A DNA stretch of 5,455 nucleotides, taken from assembly GCA_007129135.1 (NCBI GenBank), contig SKWB01000039.1:1-5455 (forward strand), in the 5' to 3' direction. Under the pieces are notes generated by a model. The model searched no databases, was not told where the DNA came from, and saw only the letters and a list, made by a program, of their open reading frames with translations. The stretch's first letter is position 1, and every line of letters starts with the position of its first letter. Both the position numbers and the translations under genes were made by a program. Source of the stretch: Halococcaceae archaeon. GTDB lineage: Archaea; Halobacteriota; Halobacteria; Halobacteriales; Halalkalicoccaceae. Positions 1 through 5,366 of the stretch are shown piece by piece.

Positions 1-2
1 GG

Positions 3-74
3 GAAAGCGTACGGAAAGCGGAAGCGGAGGGAGCTCGGGACGAGGGTTCCTGCGCCGACACGACGGAGAGTTAA
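3..74 (+). other. Possible 3' tail of an upstream reading frame, or upstream untranscribed region
   Basis: This purine-rich stretch is open in all three forward frames. One frame ends in TAA at 72-74 after 23 acidic/polar codons. That TAA overlaps the ATG at 74-76, a TAATG arrangement often seen between coupled genes. If this is a real gene end, the membrane protein downstream may start at 74 rather than 101. Third-position GC in this frame is only about 60 percent, well below the genes in this window, so plain intergenic DNA is as likely. The window edge prevents a decision. Confidence 0.2.
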
Positions 75-76
75 TG
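71..76 (+). promoter_or_regulatory. Candidate TATA box of the membrane protein gene
   Basis: TTAATG lies at -30 to -25 relative to the ATG at 101. This is the position expected for an archaeal TATA box driving a leaderless transcript. The alternative reading is that its ATG (74-76) is itself the start codon, served by GGAG at 65-68. Both readings fit the bases. Confidence 0.4.
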
Positions 77-100
77 CGCGAGGAGGGTCGATCCTGGGGC

Positions 101-1657
101 ATGAAGGTCACCGACGCGATCGACGCCGCGCTCTCGACGTACGTCGCGAAGCTGACCTCGATCCTACCCTTCTACCTGCTCGGATCGAGCGTCGGCCTCG
201 TCGCCCGGGTGTTCCCGCTGGTCGGACTGTTCGTCGCCTACCTGGTCCTCGAGGCCCAGGGACGGATGGACGAGGTGAGGGAGGCGATCGCCGGTCTCGA
301 TCCCGAGGTCGTCGAGGAGCTAGAGGCCGCAGAGGACGACCCGACCACGACGGCGACCGATCCGGAGGAGCTCCCGACCGGGGAGCTGGAGACGATCGCC
401 GAGGCGCTGTTCTCGCTCGAGGCGATCGCCGTCGTCTCGCTCTCGGTTCTCGTCGGGGTCGTCGTCTACGTCGTCCTCGCGGCCGCGGTCAGGGCGGGCG
501 AGATCCACACCGCCTACGCCGGTCTCGAGGAGCGTCCGCCGGTCCACGCCGGGGTGAGCGGCTTCTTCCGCGACGCGGTCTCGTTCGTCGGGCTCAGACT
601 CATCCAGATCGCGCTCTACCTCGCGGTGACCGTGCTCTACGGCCTCGTCCTGTTCGTCGTCGTGCTCTCCGGCGCGGAGGGCGGGTTGGGGCTGCTCGCC
701 CTCGCGCTCGCGGTGGTACTCGCGCCGATCTGGCTGCTCGCGATCCTCGCGATCGCCGCCGTCTTCGTCTTCGCTCCGCAGGCGATCGTGGTGGATCGGG
801 TGGGCGCGATCGCTGGCCTCAAGCGAGGGGCGGGATTCATCCGCCGCCGTCCCGGCGCGTTCTTCGTCTACGTCCTGATCGCTATCGGACTGACCGTCGC
901 GGCGGCGGTCGTCGGGAGTCTCCTCGCGGTCTTCGACCTCACACAGGTCGCCACGCTGCTCGGTATCGTGCTCCTCACGCCGTTCGTCGACCTGCTCAAG
1001 ACCGGGATCTACGACGAGAGCGGGCGGATCGCCGACCGCTCGATCCGGGACGAACGAACGCTCCGCGCGCGCACGCGAGGTGCGTTCGCGCGTGGCTGGG
1101 GGACGCTCTGGTCGTTCACGAGGGACTCACCGGGAGCGCTCGCCGCGAGTTTCGGGCTCTTCGGCGTCGGGATGGTCGGCGGCTATCTCGCGCTCGGTGG
1201 GGTGACCGTGGACACGACCCCGCCGGGCGACCCGACGGAGATCTTCGGCGTCTTCCCGCTCGACGTCTTCGTCACCATCGCGGTGAACAACTGGCTCGTC
1301 GGCGTCGACACCGCCTTCGCCGGCTTCGCGTTCGGGGTTCCAACCGCCGTGAACCTGCTCTTCAACGGCGTGATCGTCGGCCTCGTCGCGGGCGTCAGCG
1401 CCGACCTCGTGCTCGTCGCGGCACTGATCGTTCCCCACGCCCTGATCGAACTGCCGGCCATCGCCATCGCCGGTGCGCTCGGGTTCCACCTCGCCGGCGT
1501 CGGCTGGAACAGGCTTCGGGGTCGCATCGACGACCGTGACGTCGCAGGTGAGATCGACCGCGCGTTCTGGGTGCTCGTCGGCCTCTTGATCCTCTTCGTG
1601 ATCGCCTCGTTCGTCGAGGCGTTCCTGACACCTCGGATCGGCGGCCTGTTCTTCTGA
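101..1657 (+). CDS. Polytopic membrane protein with C-terminal SpoIIM/DUF95-like domain
   Basis: An integral membrane protein of 518 residues with about ten or eleven hydrophobic segments, and no catalytic motif that I recognise. Residues 1-300 form an N-terminal half with helices near 20-50, 108-130, 163-190, 195-225, 253-276 and 281-297. An acidic soluble loop at about 55-100 is rich in Asp, Glu and Thr. The region APQAIVVD...RRRPGAFF resembles haloarchaeal multi-pass domains of unknown function. Residues from about 325 to the end look like the stage II sporulation protein M (DUF95) family: a paired Asn (NNW, 396-398), NG at 422-423, and PHALIELP at 445-452 followed by a glycine-rich helix. 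SpoIIM in Bacillus belongs to an engulfment complex, but archaeal members are not sporulation proteins and their role is unknown. I chose the start at 101 because MKVTDAIDAAL leads straight into the conserved part and TTAATG sits at TATA distance. ATG at 74 would add nine charged residues. It is convergent with the methyltransferase gene. Confidence 0.87.
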   Translation: MKVTDAIDAALSTYVAKLTSILPFYLLGSSVGLVARVFPLVGLFVAYLVLEAQGRMDEVREAIAGLDPEVVEELEAAEDDPTTTATDPEELPTGELETIAEALFSLEAIAVVSLSVLVGVVVYVVLAAAVRAGEIHTAYAGLEERPPVHAGVSGFFRDAVSFVGLRLIQIALYLAVTVLYGLVLFVVVLSGAEGGLGLLALALAVVLAPIWLLAILAIAAVFVFAPQAIVVDRVGAIAGLKRGAGFIRRRPGAFFVYVLIAIGLTVAAAVVGSLLAVFDLTQVATLLGIVLLTPFVDLLKTGIYDESGRIADRSIRDERTLRARTRGAFARGWGTLWSFTRDSPGALAASFGLFGVGMVGGYLALGGVTVDTTPPGDPTEIFGVFPLDVFVTIAVNNWLVGVDTAFAGFAFGVPTAVNLLFNGVIVGLVAGVSADLVLVAALIVPHALIELPAIAIAGALGFHLAGVGWNRLRGRIDDRDVAGEIDRAFWVLVGLLILFVIASFVEAFLTPRIGGLFF

Positions 1658-1728
1658 GGTCCACTCGAAACGAAGGGGTTGCGGTTTTCCGCTCGCCGCC
1701 CGACCTACCTCTCAAACGACGAGAGTTC

Positions 1729-1746
1729 GTCTGACGTGCGTCAGAC
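1729..1746. repeat. Perfect 8-bp dyad with 2-bp centre
   Basis: GTCTGACG-TG-CGTCAGAC is a perfect 8-bp inverted repeat in the gap between the convergent membrane-protein and methyltransferase genes, 71 bp after the former stops. It could be a transcript hairpin or a dimeric protein-binding site. No T-run follows it on either strand. Its inner arms TGACG/CGTCA recur at 1811-1823. Confidence 0.6.
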
Positions 1747-1752
1747 ACACAC

Positions 1753-1766
1753 CCGACGTCCGTCGG
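1753..1766. repeat. Second dyad, followed by TTT on the + strand
   Basis: CCGACG-TC-CGTCGG is a perfect 6-bp inverted repeat starting 7 bp after the first dyad. TTT at 1767-1769 follows it, so together they could help end the + strand transcript. Archaeal termination depends more on T-runs than hairpins, and TTTT at 1685-1688, 28 bp past the stop, is an equally good candidate. Functional assignment is weak. Confidence 0.45.
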
Positions 1767-1810
1767 TTTCGGACGATGAGTGCCGTCTACCGCCCCGTTT
1801 CGGGCTTCGC

Positions 1811-1823
1811 TGACGCCACGTCA
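1811..1823. repeat. Third dyad, TGACG-N3-CGTCA
   Basis: A perfect 5-bp inverted repeat with a CCA centre, 21 bp from the end of the methyltransferase gene. It repeats the half-sites of the dyad at 1729-1746 with a centre one base longer. A shorter hairpin, CCCG-TTT-CGGG at 1794-1804, lies next to it. GACG and CGTC are common words in such GC-rich DNA, so chance is possible. Confidence 0.35.
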
Positions 1824-1843
1824 CACCCACGGTTCCACTGGAG

Positions 1844-2524
1844 CTACGGGACCACCCCGACGGTGAGTAGCGTCCCGAGTGTCCGGTACCGTTCGACCAT
1901 CGCCTCGCGGCGCTCGAACCCGTCCGTGGGGAAGGCGCTCTCGGGAGGTATCTCCGTCTCGGTGTCGGGAACGTTCTCTTGGGAGGCGACGTGAAAGCCC
2001 GCCTCGCGGAACGCCTCCCGGTACTCGGCGGCGCTCCAGCGCGTCATCGAGACCGAGATGCTCTCCTGCCAGCCGTGGGAGTGGACGTTCTCCTCGTAGT
2101 AGTTCACCGCACAGTGGAAGGTCCCACCCGGACGCAGCACCCGGTGGAGCTCCGAGAGCGTCTCGGTCGGGTCGGAGGCGTAGTAGAACGCCTCCATCGA
2201 GAAGGCGTGGTCGAGACTCCCGTCCACGAAGGGAAGCGAGCCGAACTCACCGACCAGGTAGCCGATGTCGGGATCGTCGGTGTAGGAGTCCGCGTTTCGC
2301 GTCATCTCGGGCGAGCCGTCGAGTCCGTAGCCGGCTCCGATCCCCCTCGTCTCCCGGAGTGCCCGGAGCGCGTAGCCGCTCCCGGTGCCGAGGTCGAGGA
2401 CCGATTCGCCCCCCTCTACGGGCATCGCGGCGAGCGCGTGTTTCGCGGTGTGCCAGTGGCGTGCTTCCATCCCCCTGTCCCGACCGTCGGCCGCCCAGTC
2501 GTCGAACTCCTCGCGGACGCTCAT
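1844..2524 (-). CDS. Class I SAM-dependent methyltransferase
   Basis: A 226-residue cytoplasmic protein with a Rossmann-type methyltransferase fold (Methyltransf_11/UbiE-like group). Motif I, the SAM-binding glycine loop, is VLDLGTGSGYALR at 42-54. The acidic residue at the end of strand beta 2 is in GLDGSPEM (67-74; D69). FGSLPFVDGSLDHAFSMEAFYY at 94-115 covers motifs II-III, and LSELHRVLRPGGTF (123-136) is the usual post-motif III segment. The C-terminal part, about 140-226, replaces the standard lid with a Trp- and Glu-rich stretch and probably selects the substrate, which cannot be read from sequence. Family length is typical. The gene stands alone: divergent from the RecA-like gene across 104 bp and convergent with the membrane protein gene. 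The ATG at 2524 is the only good start; upstream DNA carries a TTTTGA element at about -28, which suits a leaderless mRNA. The methyltransferase class is certain; the target is unknown. Confidence 0.93.
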   Translation of the reverse strand: MSVREEFDDWAADGRDRGMEARHWHTAKHALAAMPVEGGESVLDLGTGSGYALRALRETRGIGAGYGLDGSPEMTRNADSYTDDPDIGYLVGEFGSLPFVDGSLDHAFSMEAFYYASDPTETLSELHRVLRPGGTFHCAVNYYEENVHSHGWQESISVSMTRWSAAEYREAFREAGFHVASQENVPDTETEIPPESAFPTDGFERREAMVERYRTLGTLLTVGVVP

Positions 2525-2546
2525 ATCCGGGTCAGGAGTGGCTAAG

Positions 2547-2552
2547 TCAAAA
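2547..2552 (-). promoter_or_regulatory. Candidate TATA-like element of the methyltransferase gene
   Basis: On the minus strand TTTTGA lies at -28 to -23 relative to the ATG at 2524. This is the most A/T-rich patch in the 104-bp divergent gap and is at leaderless-promoter distance. No Shine-Dalgarno sequence precedes the ATG. The match to TTTATA is imperfect. Confidence 0.4.
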
Positions 2553-2598
2553 CCGTTCGGAGACGCGCTCTCGAGGCGCTGGGCGGACTTCCCCCACG

Positions 2599-2604
2599 CT
2601 TATG
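2599..2604 (+). promoter_or_regulatory. TATA box of the RecA-like (DUF7090-type) gene
   Basis: CTTATG lies at exactly -30 to -25 relative to the ATG at 2629, the canonical spacing for a haloarchaeal leaderless promoter. The ATG inside the box (2602-2604) is in frame with the gene and could be mistaken for its start. Nothing resembling a TATA box is found at the right distance from that upstream ATG. Confidence 0.6.
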
Positions 2605-2628
2605 TCGGTTCCCTTCGCCTGTGTGGAC

Positions 2629-3207
2629 ATGGAGTACGCCCTCGCGGTGGAGAACGCCCCCGACTCGATCCCCGGCGGGACCGGGGTCCTCCTCGTACAC
2701 CCGAGCACGGGCGAGACCGATCGGATCGACACCGACTTCCTGAAGACCGACACCGACTCCTTCCTCGTCGTCTCGACCCGCACGACCGCCCGGGAGGTGA
2801 TGCAGAAGATCGATCACTACGGCGTCGACGAGTCGAAAGCCGTGATCCTCGACACGCTCAGCGTCGAACGCGGCTACTCGCGTCGCAGCGCCGAGAACGT
2901 CCACTACGTCTCCGCACCGGACGACCTCGACGCGATCGTCTCGCAGGTCGAGCGGTTTCTCGCGAACCACGACGGGAAACTCCGCGTGAGCGTCGACTCG
3001 GTCACCGAACTGATCTACTACGCCGACGACGAGCCCGCCTACGAGGCGGTCGAGGAGCTGCTCGGACTGCTCGTAGAGCACGACGCCGTCGGCCTCTTCC
3101 ACCTCGCAGAGGAGGTCCACGACGAGCCGACGGTAGACCGGTACGTCTCCCTGTTCGACGGAACGATCTACCTCGACGAGGACGGCGACGTGACCGGCGA
3201 GTTCTAG
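2629..3207 (+). CDS. RecA/KaiC-like fold protein with degenerate P-loop (probable DUF7090 family)
   Basis: A 192-residue acidic soluble protein that I take to be the haloarchaeal family labelled DUF7090 (name from memory). Its layout follows the RecA/KaiC ATPase core. SIPGGTGVLLVHPSTGET (13-30) sits where KaiC-type proteins have their Walker A segment. DSFLVVSTRTTAREVMQKI (43-61) matches the following strand and helix, and LRVSVDSVTELIYY (118-131) looks like a Walker B strand with Asp123 and Ser124. GLFHLAEEVHD (155-165) fits the next core strand. The usual GxxxxGKT is replaced by VHPSTGET, with Glu29 where the catalytic Lys should be, so ATP hydrolysis is unlikely. A scaffold or regulator that binds another RecA-fold protein is possible but is inference. 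Start 2629 is favoured by the TATA box at -30; 2602 would add nine residues. The stop overlaps that of the opposing gene. Fold assignment is fairly strong, function unknown. Confidence 0.9.
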   Translation: MEYALAVENAPDSIPGGTGVLLVHPSTGETDRIDTDFLKTDTDSFLVVSTRTTAREVMQKIDHYGVDESKAVILDTLSVERGYSRRSAENVHYVSAPDDLDAIVSQVERFLANHDGKLRVSVDSVTELIYYADDEPAYEAVEELLGLLVEHDAVGLFHLAEEVHDEPTVDRYVSLFDGTIYLDEDGDVTGEF

Positions 3208-3992
3208 ACGTCCTCTCCGAGCGACCTCACCGTCTTCTCCGCCCACCGGACTGCGTACTCGGAACCGTACTCCCCGTAGGCCGCCGTGTCGAGCGCCGAA
3301 AAGGGCGTGGGCAGCGAGAGGTCGTGTCTGATCGCTCCACAGGCGTACTCCGTCGCCTCCGCGAAGTCGGTCTCCCCGGTCGCTACCTCCGCAGGCAGCC
3401 CCTCTAGCCTAGGCTCGAGCCGCTCGCCCGCGTCCGTCCACTCCTCGTGGAGGCCGGGGAACTCCTCGGCCCACCCGGCGAACGTCTCCCGGGTCTCGAG
3501 TCCGATCCACCCCTGATAGAGCGCCGCCGCGATCTGGTAGCTGCTCCGGGGGTCGAACGAGAGCGTCTCACAGAGGTCGGGGTACCGCTCGCCGAAGAAG
3601 CCGAGGAAGCCCTCGGGTATCTCCAGTCCGATCTCGACGAGCGCGTTCGCGACCAGGAAGTCGACGAACCCCTCGGGAGCGCCCTGTACCCGGGCTTTCA
3701 CCAGACAGAGCGGTGGCTCGGTCTGTCGCGTCCAGATCACGCTCCCACCCTCGGGGAGGCCGATCACGAGATCCGGCCCGGCGAACCGCCGGAGTGGCTC
3801 CGGGGTCCCCTCGGGAAGCCACTCCGAGGGGTAGCTCACCGGCTCTATCGAACTGGTCACGAGCGCGAGTTCGTCGAGCGCCTCCAGCGGGAGGCTCTCG
3901 AAGTCCGCCTCGCAGTCGAGCACGAGCGTTTCGGGTGCGTACTCCCTGCGGACGCCCTCGAGTTCCTCACCGAGCGTCCGCTCGCGGAACAT
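3204..3992 (-). CDS. Haloarchaeal protein of unknown function (probable DUF7089 family)
   Basis: A 262-residue acidic soluble protein with no signal peptide or membrane segment. I believe it belongs to the haloarchaeal family named DUF7089, recalled from its usual place next to DUF7090 and OapC; I cannot confirm the number. Residues 1-100 look alpha/beta, with strands such as TLVLDCEA (22-29), PDLVIGLP (73-80) and SVIWTRQ (84-90). Residues 105-262 are mainly helical and rich in aromatic residues (FLGFFGERYPDL at 129-140, ALYQGWIGL at 157-165). Three Cys (96, 141, 218) are scattered and do not form a zinc motif. No catalytic signature is visible. The ATG at 3992 directly follows the stop of the membrane microprotein (TAGATG) without a Shine-Dalgarno sequence, so translation is probably coupled to that ORF. 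The stop shares CTAG with the convergent RecA-like gene. Confidence 0.9.
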   Translation of the reverse strand: MFRERTLGEELEGVRREYAPETLVLDCEADFESLPLEALDELALVTSSIEPVSYPSEWLPEGTPEPLRRFAGPDLVIGLPEGGSVIWTRQTEPPLCLVKARVQGAPEGFVDFLVANALVEIGLEIPEGFLGFFGERYPDLCETLSFDPRSSYQIAAALYQGWIGLETRETFAGWAEEFPGLHEEWTDAGERLEPRLEGLPAEVATGETDFAEATEYACGAIRHDLSLPTPFSALDTAAYGEYGSEYAVRWAEKTVRSLGEDV

Positions 3993-4091
3993 CTACGAGA
4001 GGAGGCCGGCGACGAACGCCCCGATCAGCAGCGCCGAGAGCAGCGCCGAGACGGCGACGGTTCCCACCACGATCGTTGTCGCTTGACTCAT
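3993..4091 (-). CDS. Small single-pass membrane protein (32 aa)
   Basis: A 32-codon ORF that gene finders would probably skip. It starts MSQATTIVVGTVAVS and continues as an almost unbroken hydrophobic helix (about residues 6-31), with Ala/Leu/Val/Gly and no charged residue anywhere. The polar MSQATT end gives no clear topology. Three things support it as a real gene. A TTTATA box lies at -29 to -24, with no Shine-Dalgarno sequence, as in leaderless haloarchaeal genes. Its stop TAG is immediately followed by the ATG of the DUF7089-type gene. Its frame shows G/C-rich third positions. It looks like a membrane anchor or a small regulatory transmembrane peptide cotranscribed with the downstream protein. 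I recognise no family. The alternative, that this is a translated leader enabling coupling, would also give the same organisation. Confidence 0.75.
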   Translation of the reverse strand: MSQATTIVVGTVAVSALLSALLIGAFVAGLLS

Positions 4092-4114
4092 ACAAGGAGA
4101 TGAACACCCCGTGG

Positions 4115-4120
4115 TATAAA
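4115..4120 (-). promoter_or_regulatory. TATA box of the microprotein/DUF7089-type operon
   Basis: On the minus strand TTTATA (within GATTTTATACC) lies at -29 to -24 relative to the ATG at 4091, near-perfect for a haloarchaeal leaderless promoter. It is the best promoter in the window and shows that the microprotein and the gene at 3204-3992 can be transcribed independently of arvABC. Confidence 0.75.
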
Positions 4121-4161
4121 ATCGAGTGGGTTCTCCCCGTCGTGGACCACCGTCCCACGGG

Positions 4162-4217
4162 TTCCGGTGGAGTCAGCAACCGGACGACGCCGTCACTGCC
4201 TGTGGTTTCCACCGGAA
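4162..4217. repeat. Exact 10-bp inverted repeat upstream of the microprotein operon
   Basis: TTCCGGTGGA at 4162-4171 and its exact reverse complement TCCACCGGAA at 4208-4217 are separated by 36 bp. A partial third copy of the arm, CCACCG, lies at 4147-4152. A shorter CGTGG-N9-CCACG dyad occupies 4141-4159. The repeat starts about 40 bp upstream of the TATA box, where archaeal activators or repressors commonly bind. It also lies downstream of arvC and could fold in a readthrough transcript. Confidence 0.5.
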
Positions 4218-4231
4218 GTGAGAGGGTACTA

Positions 4232-4241
4232 CCGGGCCCGG
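4232..4241. repeat. 10-bp perfect palindrome CCGGGCCCGG
   Basis: An uninterrupted self-complementary decamer in the gap between arvC and the microprotein, 32 bp after the arvC stop. With no loop bases it is better suited to a protein site than a hairpin. In GC-rich DNA such a word can arise by chance, so no function is assigned. Confidence 0.35.
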
Positions 4242-4252
4242 CTGTTGAGACG

Positions 4253-4256
4253 AAAA
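4253..4256 (-). terminator. Weak T-run, candidate end of the arvABC transcript
   Basis: On the minus strand TTTT followed by CGTCTC lies 18-21 bp past the arvC stop. It is the only T-run in the 182-bp gap before the next ORF. Archaeal terminators are T-rich, but four T's is short, and readthrough into the microprotein operon is possible. Confidence 0.25.
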
Positions 4257-4273
4257 CCGGTCGAAGGGTGAGG

Positions 4274-4966
4274 CTACCGCTCGCCGCGGAACGATTCGGG
4301 CATCTCGATCACGTACCGGCCGTCCTCTCGGAGCGCGATGATGTACTCGTCGCGTTTGTAGAGCTCCATCAGGTTGAGTTCGTAGGTCCCACGGTCGACG
4401 ATCCTGATGCTCTCGAACTGCTCGTTGAGCTCCCGCCGAAGCTCGTCGATTCCGGGGCTCTCGTCCTCCCCGTCGTCCACCGGTTCCTCCGGGTCGGCGT
4501 CGGGTGACTCGCCGACGCTCGCGGCGGCCCACGAGAGCTCCTCGTCCGTGACGACGTCGGAGCGGGCAGCGCTCTGTGCGCTGTCCTCCCCACCGGATTC
4601 GACGGCGTCGGCGTCGATCTGATCCCCGACCTCCGAATCCTCCGCCGACTCCGCCGACTCCCCCGCGGTCTGGTCCGGCCACTCACGAGTCGTCTCGGTG
4701 GACTCAGGTTCCGCCGTGGCCTCGCCGGCGTCGTCGGATCCACCCGCACTCACCCAGTCACGGACGGCCGTTCCCGCCCGGGCCGCCTTCCGAGTGACCG
4801 ATCCGCCGGGCGGGTCGGGTCGTTCCGGTGGCTCGTCGGTCGTCGTCGGTGTTTCGCCCTTCGGAATGAACTGAAACGTGTTGCCGCCGCAGTCCGGACA
4901 GCCCGAGAGCATCTCCTTCGAGCCGTCGGGGAAGGTCCGCTCACAGGTCGTACACTGGTGAGGCAT
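4274..4966 (-). CDS. arvC: OapC/ArvC family zinc-ribbon protein
   Basis: A 230-residue soluble protein of the origin-associated/archaeal-vesiculation OapC/ArvC family. Residues 1-36 form a zinc ribbon with CTTC (Cys5, Cys8) and CPDC (Cys23, Cys26) bracketing a short loop, ending in FQFIP. Residues 37-172 are a disordered linker rich in Asp, Glu, Ser, Thr and Pro, with almost no hydrophobic residues and an ESAESAED repeat near 103-110. Residues 173-230 form the conserved C-terminal domain. It begins DELRRELNEQFESIRI and continues as alternating beta/alpha (GTYELNLMELY, EYIIALREDGRYVIEMP), suggesting a small globular interaction domain. The partner is presumably ArvA or ArvB; that is inference from the operon. 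The start lies 6 bp after the arvB stop and has no Shine-Dalgarno sequence. The order arvA-arvB-arvC is the conserved haloarchaeal order. The family is sure, the biochemical role is not. Confidence 0.93.
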   Translation of the reverse strand: MPHQCTTCERTFPDGSKEMLSGCPDCGGNTFQFIPKGETPTTTDEPPERPDPPGGSVTRKAARAGTAVRDWVSAGGSDDAGEATAEPESTETTREWPDQTAGESAESAEDSEVGDQIDADAVESGGEDSAQSAARSDVVTDEELSWAAASVGESPDADPEEPVDDGEDESPGIDELRRELNEQFESIRIVDRGTYELNLMELYKRDEYIIALREDGRYVIEMPESFRGER

Positions 4967-4972
4967 TCGGGG

Positions 4973-5365
4973 CTAGCGCCGCGAGACGAGCGCGCTGATC
5001 AGGGTCTCGTCCTTGTGGAGGGTCTCGATCTGGTTCGCCGGGCCGATCACGGTCAGTTTCGCGGGCGAGTCCTTCCCCATCAGCCGGCCGAAGAACCCGG
5101 TGTTCCCGGTCTGCGATCGTGGGTAGGTCTCGATCTCGATGCCGTTGAACCCGTCGGGGGTGATCTCGCTCATCGTCACCTCGATCAGTTTCGACTCCTC
5201 CTCCGGCGAGAGCCCCTCCTCCAGGATGACGATGTTCCCGTCGTGGACGCCGTCGAGGATCATCCGGATCTTCTCCATCGAGGCCATGTTCGACATCCGC
5301 TCGCCGCTGATCAGGTCGATCTGAACCCCGTCGCCGCCGTCGTCCGGTTCTCTGAGTTCCGCCAT
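4973..5365 (-). CDS. arvB: OapB/ArvB family protein (DUF2073)
   Basis: A 130-residue soluble protein of the DUF2073 family, the second member of the OapABC/ArvABC set. An acidic N-terminal tail (1-12) precedes the conserved core VQIDLISGERMSNMASMEKI (14-33), then MILDGVHDGNIVILEEGLSPEEESKLIEVTM (35-65), which reads as strand, loop, strand, helix. The stretch after YPR carries a Gly/Phe-rich loop with GFFGRLMGK (90-98), then AKLTVIGPANQIETLHKDETLISALV (102-127). DUF2073 proteins usually lie next to an Era-like GTPase and are presumed to act with it, either at the origin region or in vesicle formation. The gene begins 1 bp after the arvA stop (TAAGATG) and ends 6 bp before arvC, so it is translationally coupled. 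No Shine-Dalgarno sequence is visible, and no residue suggests an enzyme. Confidence 0.94.
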   Translation of the reverse strand: MAELREPDDGGDGVQIDLISGERMSNMASMEKIRMILDGVHDGNIVILEEGLSPEEESKLIEVTMSEITPDGFNGIEIETYPRSQTGNTGFFGRLMGKDSPAKLTVIGPANQIETLHKDETLISALVSRR

Positions 5366-5366
5366 C

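Noticed and set aside
1776..1994. Plus-strand 72-codon ORF beginning in the convergent gap
   Set aside because: Most of it is antisense to the 3' end of the methyltransferase, it has no TATA box or Shine-Dalgarno sequence, and it resembles no known protein.
1979..2545. Plus-strand 188-codon ORF opposite the methyltransferase
   Set aside because: It is antisense to a gene with clear SAM-binding motifs. Long antisense frames are common in GC-rich DNA, and its product matches no family I know.
2542..3246. Minus-strand 234-codon ORF opposite the RecA-like gene
   Set aside because: It is a shadow of the + strand gene, whose fold, promoter and acidic composition are convincing. It also crosses both gene boundaries.
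3967..4212. Minus-strand 81-codon ORF covering the gap upstream of the DUF7089-type gene
   Set aside because: It runs through the TATA box and overlaps the microprotein in another frame, ends inside the DUF7089-type gene, and its product is Arg- and Gly-rich low-complexity sequence unlike a haloarchaeal protein.
3447..4507. Two long plus-strand ORFs across the DUF7089-type gene, the intergenic gap and arvC
   Set aside because: Their products are Arg-, Pro- and Ser-rich shadows, and they span two genes, promoters and inverted repeats on the other strand.
4641..4658. Short tandem repeat considered as a CRISPR or regulatory repeat
   Set aside because: It consists of two in-frame 9-bp units encoding part of the acidic ArvC linker, with no spacer structure.
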